Source: JABDGC01 sp964466595
Lineage (GTDB): Bacteria > Pseudomonadota > Gammaproteobacteria > DSM-16500
DNA: 64,000 bases
Reading direction: 5' to 3'
NCBI GenBank assembly: GCA_964466595.1
Contig: CAYXNR010000001.1
Span: forward strand, 58,493-122,492
How positions within the stretch are numbered: the stretch's first letter is position 1; the number at the start of each line of letters is the position of its first letter. The notes beneath the pieces were generated by a model. That model worked only from the letters and a program-made list of their open reading frames with translations. It searched no databases and had not been told where the DNA came from. This document shows, one piece after another, positions 58,003-64,000 of the stretch. Made by a program: the position numbers and the translations under genes.

Positions 58003-61000
58003 TTAATTACTTTTCACAGCAGGACCACGACGGCCACCACGATGTTCTGCTTGGCCAGGGCCTTGCTTTTGTTTTTGTTTTTGCGATTTTACTCTTCTAC
58101 TAAACCAAGATTGTTTTTGGTTTTCTGCCCTCTTATCTTCCAGTTCCTTATTCGCTGGTTGTTCTACTTCTGGTTTACCTTCTGCCACATTCTCATTCTT
58201 TCCACCAAAAAATCCCTGTGCAGCAGAGGATGGCAGATCTGGCGCCTTGGGAACCGCTCCAAGATCTACGCCTGCCATAACTTTTTCCTGACCTTGTTGT
58301 ATCTTAACTTGAAGTGCTCCCTCAACTTGAGGTCCCATCTCAACTTGAGCTGCTACCCCAACTTGATGTTCTGGTACTACCTCAGCTTGAAGTCCTGCCT
58401 CAATTTTTGGTCCTTCAACTTGTTGTCCCTCAAGCTGTTGTACCTGCGCCTCCGGCTCCGGCTTCTCTTCTGGCAAGGCTGGTAATTTGTCTTTTATTCT
58501 CGACACGCTGCCAGCCGTAAAAAAATTAATAAATTTTGACCATTTAGGATGTTCCTGATAATAATGATAATCACGAAGTGCGGTTAATTGCTCGCGTAAG
58601 GCAGGATCGATATCTTTCTCTTTTGCAATATCAAAGCCATGTTGCCAACAAAATAGTAAATTAACAGCCAGCTTTTTAATCAACAAACTTGAATCAATCC
58701 CTTTTCTACCTTTGAGTGCTTGGACAATAGTATTATAGTCTTGCTCTGCTTCTGCTTTTTCTCCAGCTATCCTAGCTTTCATAAAGCTATATCCAGTATA
58801 TCCTATATAGCCGACTGCCACAGTCAGCCCGGCTGCTATCACAGCTACGCCAACCCAAGAAGCTAAGCTCATGCCCGCGATTACTGAAGCAACAGCCAGT
58901 GTGGTACTACTAGTTATTGCACCATCAGCTTCATTGAGCGGTCCTCCCACTATGCCAGTGACAACATTACGGAATCTGCCTAACAAGCTACCAGCAGCCA
59001 TCAGTTGGAGAGACATTTTAATAGAAGCAATTAAGGTAGGATCTGGTATCGTGCGCCTTTTAAGATAAGTATTGAGAGTGTCAGCATTAGTAAAAATCAA
59101 ATCGCCCAGTACTTGATATTTTCCAGGGTCCTTAGAAGGATTCTTGCGGAGCGCTTTGACAACAGCTCCCATATCTTCTGCAGCTTGATCTTGATACATA
59201 GCTGCCAGTTTTTCTAAACTTTCTTTATCTGAAAAATCCTTGCATTTTTTAAACCATCGTGGCAAGACTCGTAGCACTGCAACACGGGGCTTTAAGGGCT
59301 CTGGCCCTTCTTCAAGCTGCTCTTGCTTCTGTTCTACAACTACAGCTTCTGCCTGCAGTAAATGTTCTAAAATCTCTGACACTTCTTTAACCGAAAGCCC
59401 CTTTTCTGCTGCTGTTTCTAATAATTGACCTAAGTAATTACGTTCCGCTGGCGCTTGAAGAACTTCTTTGTTTGCATCCTCTTCTGCTTTGCTATCATGA
59501 TAATATTTTGCAGCTATAGCGCCTGCAGCTGCTCCTAAAAGCGCTCCACCAGCTGCTCCTATAATAGGAACGAGAAAAGCTCCTGCAGCAGCTCCTGCAG
59601 CAGCTCCTCCTACTACTCCTGCTCCTCCTCTTTGTGCTGCCCTTCCAGCTTGTGAGTCTATTGCCACAGCAGCTTGATGGAGAGCTGCATCGCGCATATC
59701 ACGCAGGGCATCTGCTCTCGATCGACCTCCAATCAGCATTTGAATTGCTATATGATTGTGTAGCACAAGCTTACAGGTCTCAGCACTGGCTTCTCTAGAA
59801 AAATCAGCGGGACTCGTTCCAATTTCTAGTAAAACTAAGGGAGTAATCTTTAGCTTAAAATCATCAACAACCTTATCTTGAACCTTACCTTCATATTTCA
59901 TTACTATCTTCATCAGACGGTGTCGATAACTTCGACCTATAAGTTCATTCCCTCCTGCATTCACTGATTCATAAAGCTCATGAAGACAACCGCCTTTCTC
60001 TAATTCAGTTAATATGTTCCATCCAATTTTTCTCACCTTGGGTTGATCTGCATGATCACGAATATAATTACATATTTTTTCCATCATTTTATGAGAAAAA
60101 CAAATGATTAAAGCCGCTTCATTGCCTTCTAATAACTCTAGCACCTCACTCGCTGCCAAACCTTCTCGCAGTGCAGCCATTTTTGCTAACAAGTGAGGTG
60201 AGTCTTCGCCACCCAGTCGCTCTTTAGCAACTTGCCATGAAGGCAGGCTTCTCAGAAAGGCTACTTTCGCTTGCCTATCTAAGCGTTTGATTTGTTCACT
60301 GGATAAATTCACCAGATCAAGTGTTGAAACTAAAGACTTTAGTTCCTGCCCTGAGAGGCTAGTTAGCACATTTTTTTGCGTAAGACAGACCCATCGACGC
60401 CAGTTAGGCAAGTCTTCTGCTTTCTTTTCTTCAAAGAACCATTCTTTTGATTTCTGTGCTGCGGCACAGAATACCGGTAGTACATTCATGATAGCCTGAG
60501 AGGCTGCTATTTCCTCATCCTTAGCTTCTTCTTCTTTTATGACTAAGCTATCTAGCTGACTTGCAGTAATATCATGGGCAAAGTCTCGATTAGCAAGATG
60601 AATTAAATTTTGTTGTAAGCACTTATTTTTCACGAGCCAGTTAACAATTTCAGCATCTCGCAAAATAACCTGAATAGCATCCCAGCTTGCTTCTCTAAAA
60701 AACTCAGCAGCATTAGCTCTGTTTCGTGTAATTTCCTCTCTAATCATGGGAGTAACGATCAAGGCATAACCATCACTTTTTTGATAGCTATACAGTAAGG
60801 CAACCATAAGAAGATGCCGATAACTACGCAGATTGAAAAGTCGATGCCCCGCTTCATTCACTTTTTCTTTGTGTATGATAAGATTTTCCTTATCCAACTC
60901 ATGCATGATCTGCCATCCTAATTTTCTGATCTTAGGATTTTTAGCATTTTTCTGAATGCACTCGCAGATCCACTGAATTAACTTTTCATTATGAAAAGCA

Positions 61001-63804
61001 AGAACGAGGCCTGCATCAGAATCACGAATTAGGTCAATCTCTTGCGCAGTAAAATCATAACTTAAGGCCTGTACTTTAGCTATAAACCGCTCATCACCAC
61101 CGAGAGCTGCCTTAGCCTCTTCCAAGGAAGCAAATTTATTAATAAAAGCTACTCTTGCACTTCTATTTAATCTTTTGATTTGATTGTCTGACAATTCACT
61201 TAGATCAAGGTCCTGAACATAGTGATTCAAAGTTTCAGCAGACATCTGGCGAACGATTCTTTCTTGTGTCAGCATTCCCCAGCGCAGCCATTTTGAATCC
61301 TGATTTACCAAAGCCTCTTTAAGCTTCTCTTCGTTTAAATTCTCTATATTCTGTAAAAAGCGAGGGAGTTCATTTAATAAGAGTCCCAGTGCTTCCTTGT
61401 CCTTTTCTTGTAAGACTTTTAAAATTTGACCTAAGTCATCGAGAGAAAGACTTTTTGCAGCTCTTTCTAAACACTGTCCTAAGCAATTTCTTTGCTTCAG
61501 TTCATCTTCAATTACATTTTTAACACGATCTGCATGCGAAATAGCAGCAGCAAGAAATCTCACGAGCGCAGGATCTTGTAAAATAACTTTGATTACGTCA
61601 ATACTGGCGTCTCTAGAAAAATCAGCAGGACTGGTTTCAATTTCTAGTCGAACCAGTTTTGTCAATTTAAATTCACCATCCTCTTCTTGATTATAATTAT
61701 ACAGATAGGCTTCCATCAGGCGATGTCGATAACTTCGCCACAGTCCATATCCCTTCTCATTGATTGGATCTAAAAAATCTTTCAAGAATCCTTCTTCATC
61801 TAATTCTCGCAATAATTCACCAGCTAATTTTCTCGCTAATTTTCTGTGTTTAGGATCTTTAGAACTATTTTGAAGAGCATTGACAATTTCAACAAGGGTC
61901 GCTTCTTTGAAAGATAAAATGCAGCCTGCTTCTGAATGATTTTCTAAAAAATGCTGCGCTTGTGCACTGTCAAAATCGTAATTGAAAGCTTTTGCTCTTA
62001 CTTGAAAAAGTTCTGGGTCATTGGCACTCAGGAAGGCCTTACAGGCTTGCCAGGATTCAAAACTTTCTATGAATGCGATTCTTGCTCGTAGATCTAAACG
62101 CATGATTTGATCAGGCGCTAATAAATTTGCTTCTATCAGTTTTCTTACTTCTCGACCTAAGTCTTCTGCTTTCATTTCAGATACAATTTCTGCTCGCGTC
62201 AACATCACCCATAGTAGCCAGGATGGTTCTTTTTGCTTATTGAGTTCTTCACGAAAGCGATCTTCTGTCCACTCTGTAAAAAAGTGAGGGATCTCATTTA
62301 ATAAGGTCGAAAAAGCCTCTGGATCGGAAGACTGCAAACCTTTCAAGATTTCACCCAATTCCTCCATTGTTAAACCCTTGGCTGCTGCGCCTTGCAAAGC
62401 CAGTCCCAAGCAGTTTAGGCGATGAATTTCTTTCACAAATAAATTGGGCAAGGCATCATAATTCGATTCTTTATTTGAAAGAAGCCGTACAGCCCGGGGA
62501 TCCAATAAAATCACTTTAAGCGCAGCGGCACTCGCCTCTCTAGCAAAATCAGCGGGGCTGGTTGCTATTTCTTGTAAAACAAGGTCATTAACTATTAAAT
62601 ATCCATCTGTGTCCTGATACCCATATAAACTGCCTTTCATGAGACCATGTCTATAGCTTCTCCATAGTAAAAATCCCGGCTCATTGACAGCCTCTGCTAA
62701 GGGCTGATGATCTTTCAGAAAACCATGGTCTAGCTCCTGTAAGATATTCCATCCCCATTTTCTTTTTTTATCATCTTCAGCTCCTACTTCAATGAAAGAA
62801 GCAATAGTCTTAAGATGTTGTTTACTAAACACAATCATTAAACCAACTTCATGATTAATTAATTCTTCAACATCCGCATATGTCATTTCACAACGCAGCG
62901 CTTCAATTCTTTCATTCAAAATTTGCAGATCAAGGGGCTCACCGCCCAGAATTTTTTTAGCCTCCTCCCATGAGTGTAAGCTTTTAATAAAATTCATTCT
63001 GGTTTTTTTATCGTATTGAATTATTTTATAATTAGATAATTTTTGTATATTCTCTTGGTTGAGGCCCTGCTCGACTAAGTGCTTTCTTTGCTCTTGTACA
63101 ACGGCCTCTCTCGCTCGCATGCGCAGTTCATCCACTGCATAAAGATAAGGGTGTAGTTCAGCCTGTGATTTTACCCCATGTGCTGCAGGGTATTTATCAA
63201 AGTCGAAATATTTTGCAAAATGTGCGGGAGTTTTTCGTTCTTTACCCTTAAAAAGCTCTTTCTTTTTGGACTCAGCGGAAAGGGCTTCGAGAGTAGTCGC
63301 ATAGCCTTCTGGCAATTTAAGATATTTTTTATCCTCTTCCTTCTTTAGGTCACGCTTTAAATCGACTACCGCTAACTGAATTCTATTTTTTAATTCTGTA
63401 TAAGATTTTGCTTTAGCAGCTTTTTCATCAGCAGGTAGGCGTAGATAATTTTCCGCTGCAGCATAGATATGCATGAGGTAAGCTACTTTCCAAGCATCTC
63501 CTTCATTTAGGTTTGTCCACAAGCCATAATAAAAAACATTACTGAAAGAGGATTCTTGGCCTTCGCTCAAATCTAAGCCTTTCATTTTTTCTTGAATCCT
63601 GTCTAGTGATTTTTCTTCTGCTACACTGTTATAAGCTGTATTAAAAAGGATGTCTTGTTTAGCTTGCTCACTAGGATCCAAGTCAGTCTTTCCATTACCT
63701 AATCTTAATTTTATATAGGCCTCTGCTGCGTATTTAATTTTTAATACGGCAAGCTCTTCAGCGTCTTGTTGTTGTTCCGCTTGATAATTAAAATGCCCCT
63801 GCAT
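58003..63804 (-). CDS. Giant four-repeat protein (1933 residues), effector candidate
   Basis: After an N-terminal region of about 265 residues come four diverged repeats of about 300 residues, starting near 268, 573, 881 and 1180. Each begins FI-S--SW--AK--LGG, contains RSYRHxLM with a nearby Tyr-rich stretch, then TSPADFxREAS, and ends with LG--L--AA-K-LS--E-GEIL and a W-x-x-W-x-x-LT segment. The fourth repeat carries a glycine-zipper insertion (near 1388-1435). Two hydrophobic segments lie near 1635-1672, then a basic region and a low-complexity tail rich in Val, Glu and Gln and finally basic residues. GAGGA precedes ATG 63804. No enzyme motif. Function unknown; it may insert into membranes and bind host partners. 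Confidence 0.75.
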   Translation of the reverse strand: MQGHFNYQAEQQQDAEELAVLKIKYAAEAYIKLRLGNGKTDLDPSEQAKQDILFNTAYNSVAEEKSLDRIQEKMKGLDLSEGQESSFSNVFYYGLWTNLNEGDAWKVAYLMHIYAAAENYLRLPADEKAAKAKSYTELKNRIQLAVVDLKRDLKKEEDKKYLKLPEGYATTLEALSAESKKKELFKGKERKTPAHFAKYFDFDKYPAAHGVKSQAELHPYLYAVDELRMRAREAVVQEQRKHLVEQGLNQENIQKLSNYKIIQYDKKTRMNFIKSLHSWEEAKKILGGEPLDLQILNERIEALRCEMTYADVEELINHEVGLMIVFSKQHLKTIASFIEVGAEDDKKRKWGWNILQELDHGFLKDHQPLAEAVNEPGFLLWRSYRHGLMKGSLYGYQDTDGYLIVNDLVLQEIATSPADFAREASAAALKVILLDPRAVRLLSNKESNYDALPNLFVKEIHRLNCLGLALQGAAAKGLTMEELGEILKGLQSSDPEAFSTLLNEIPHFFTEWTEDRFREELNKQKEPSWLLWVMLTRAEIVSEMKAEDLGREVRKLIEANLLAPDQIMRLDLRARIAFIESFESWQACKAFLSANDPELFQVRAKAFNYDFDSAQAQHFLENHSEAGCILSFKEATLVEIVNALQNSSKDPKHRKLARKLAGELLRELDEEGFLKDFLDPINEKGYGLWRSYRHRLMEAYLYNYNQEEDGEFKLTKLVRLEIETSPADFSRDASIDVIKVILQDPALVRFLAAAISHADRVKNVIEDELKQRNCLGQCLERAAKSLSLDDLGQILKVLQEKDKEALGLLLNELPRFLQNIENLNEEKLKEALVNQDSKWLRWGMLTQERIVRQMSAETLNHYVQDLDLSELSDNQIKRLNRSARVAFINKFASLEEAKAALGGDERFIAKVQALSYDFTAQEIDLIRDSDAGLVLAFHNEKLIQWICECIQKNAKNPKIRKLGWQIMHELDKENLIIHKEKVNEAGHRLFNLRSYRHLLMVALLYSYQKSDGYALIVTPMIREEITRNRANAAEFFREASWDAIQVILRDAEIVNWLVKNKCLQQNLIHLANRDFAHDITASQLDSLVIKEEEAKDEEIAASQAIMNVLPVFCAAAQKSKEWFFEEKKAEDLPNWRRWVCLTQKNVLTSLSGQELKSLVSTLDLVNLSSEQIKRLDRQAKVAFLRSLPSWQVAKERLGGEDSPHLLAKMAALREGLAASEVLELLEGNEAALIICFSHKMMEKICNYIRDHADQPKVRKIGWNILTELEKGGCLHELYESVNAGGNELIGRSYRHRLMKIVMKYEGKVQDKVVDDFKLKITPLVLLEIGTSPADFSREASAETCKLVLHNHIAIQMLIGGRSRADALRDMRDAALHQAAVAIDSQAGRAAQRGGAGVVGGAAAGAAAGAFLVPIIGAAGGALLGAAAGAIAAKYYHDSKAEEDANKEVLQAPAERNYLGQLLETAAEKGLSVKEVSEILEHLLQAEAVVVEQKQEQLEEGPEPLKPRVAVLRVLPRWFKKCKDFSDKESLEKLAAMYQDQAAEDMGAVVKALRKNPSKDPGKYQVLGDLIFTNADTLNTYLKRRTIPDPTLIASIKMSLQLMAAGSLLGRFRNVVTGIVGGPLNEADGAITSSTTLAVASVIAGMSLASWVGVAVIAAGLTVAVGYIGYTGYSFMKARIAGEKAEAEQDYNTIVQALKGRKGIDSSLLIKKLAVNLLFCWQHGFDIAKEKDIDPALREQLTALRDYHYYQEHPKWSKFINFFTAGSVSRIKDKLPALPEEKPEPEAQVQQLEGQQVEGPKIEAGLQAEVVPEHQVGVAAQVEMGPQVEGALQVKIQQGQEKVMAGVDLGAVPKAPDLPSSAAQGFFGGKNENVAEGKPEVEQPANKELEDKRAENQKQSWFSRRVKSQKQKQKQGPGQAEHRGGRRGPAVKSN

Positions 63805-63808
63805 AGTA

Positions 63809-63870
63809 GAGAATCCTCGTTTTAAATTCTTAGTCCATCTACCTACTTAAGAAGTATAGACGAGGATTTT
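63809..63870. promoter_or_regulatory. Inverted repeat upstream of the giant gene
   Basis: AATCCTCG (63812-63819) and CGAGGATT (63861-63868) form an exact inverted repeat 42 bp apart. The left arm supplies the ribosome site of the giant gene. The right arm would serve a short plus-strand frame. Between them the minus strand reads TATACT (63853-63858), a -10 candidate. Confidence 0.4.
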
Positions 63871-63874
63871 TAAA

Positions 63875-63973
63875 ATGTGGGGTGGGAGGAAAAAAGCTGC
63901 TCTTTTTACTGGTTTAGCTGAAAAATATGTGAATTCAAGAAGTTATGGAAATAAACCCGTAAGTAGTAAGTAG
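63875..63973 (+). CDS. Possible 32-residue peptide gene
   Basis: ATG 63875 lies 6-8 nt after GAGGATT and opens a 32-codon frame ending TAG at 63973. The peptide starts MWGGRKKAALFTG and is basic. There is no other support, and short frames like this occur by chance. After it, GGGTGGATTAGGCG at the window edge looks like the start of another intergenic repeat. Confidence 0.2.
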   Translation: MWGGRKKAALFTGLAEKYVNSRSYGNKPVSSK

Positions 63974-64000
63974 GGTGGATTAGGCGCTTTTTGCCGTAAT

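Noticed and set aside
57997..58485. 162-residue plus-strand frame at the 3' end of the giant gene
   Set aside because: Leu/Phe-rich antisense translation of the low-complexity tail of the giant protein; no independent support.
58003..63804. RTX toxin or ankyrin/TPR giant protein
   Set aside because: The repeats are about 300 residues with no RTX nonapeptides, ankyrin or TPR pattern.

Overview
This window looks like an AT-rich gammaproteobacterial chromosome from a host-associated lineage, most likely in the order Legionellales. This is inferred from content: several long eukaryote-like or coiled-coil proteins of the Dot/Icm-effector type (ankyrin repeats, a U-box, a 1933-residue repeat protein), broken genes and many miniature repeats. 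No rRNA, tRNA, CRISPR array or secretion-system gene was seen.

Layout. 1-3263: end of a surface-polysaccharide locus (flippase-like protein, WbpE-type aminotransferase, WbpD-type acetyltransferase). 3498-9812: envelope and housekeeping genes (ElyC-like, carbonic anhydrase, cold-shock protein), a tyrosine recombinase and a coiled-coil protein. 10157-11290: a porin-like barrel. 11460-20208: a complete chemosensory operon (CheA-CheW fusion, MCP, CheW, CheR, CheB) whose last gene is a receiver-GGDEF-EAL protein, so its likely output is cyclic di-GMP. 20277-22814: a gene graveyard (relic of an effector 5' end, relic of a toxin tail, a cut-off CheB/CheR fusion) followed by an intact HigBA-type toxin-antitoxin pair.

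23031-48025 is the accessory core. It carries a REP-associated tyrosine transposase element (46969-48025) and four miniature derivatives in two identical pairs. Each pair brackets effector-like genes: a divergent effector at 23159-24334, and an ankyrin plus U-box gene pair at 38198-39562. Between the pairs lies an NRPS-like cluster (25925-37969): an SDR, an unknown protein, a free thioesterase, an A-PCP-TE synthetase, PanB, a DHA2 exporter with a palindromic operator-like site upstream, a methyltransferase, and an A-ACP-oxoamine synthase protein whose 5' end has been cut off by a miniature element.

39886-43253 is the most striking system: a compact RiPP-type operon with a previously uncalled 38-residue precursor-like peptide, a hairpin, an HExxH peptide-modification enzyme, a small YcaO protein and an MFS exporter. 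HipBA with three evenly spaced operator-like sites follows.

48108-64000: a MATE-like transporter, a membrane effector candidate, PdxH, a membrane-anchored SagB-type oxidoreductase, an SH3/NlpC-P60 peptidase, an indoleamine 2,3-dioxygenase family protein, an ankyrin-like protein with an internal duplication, and the giant four-repeat protein. All assignments rest on reading motifs by eye; no database search was run.
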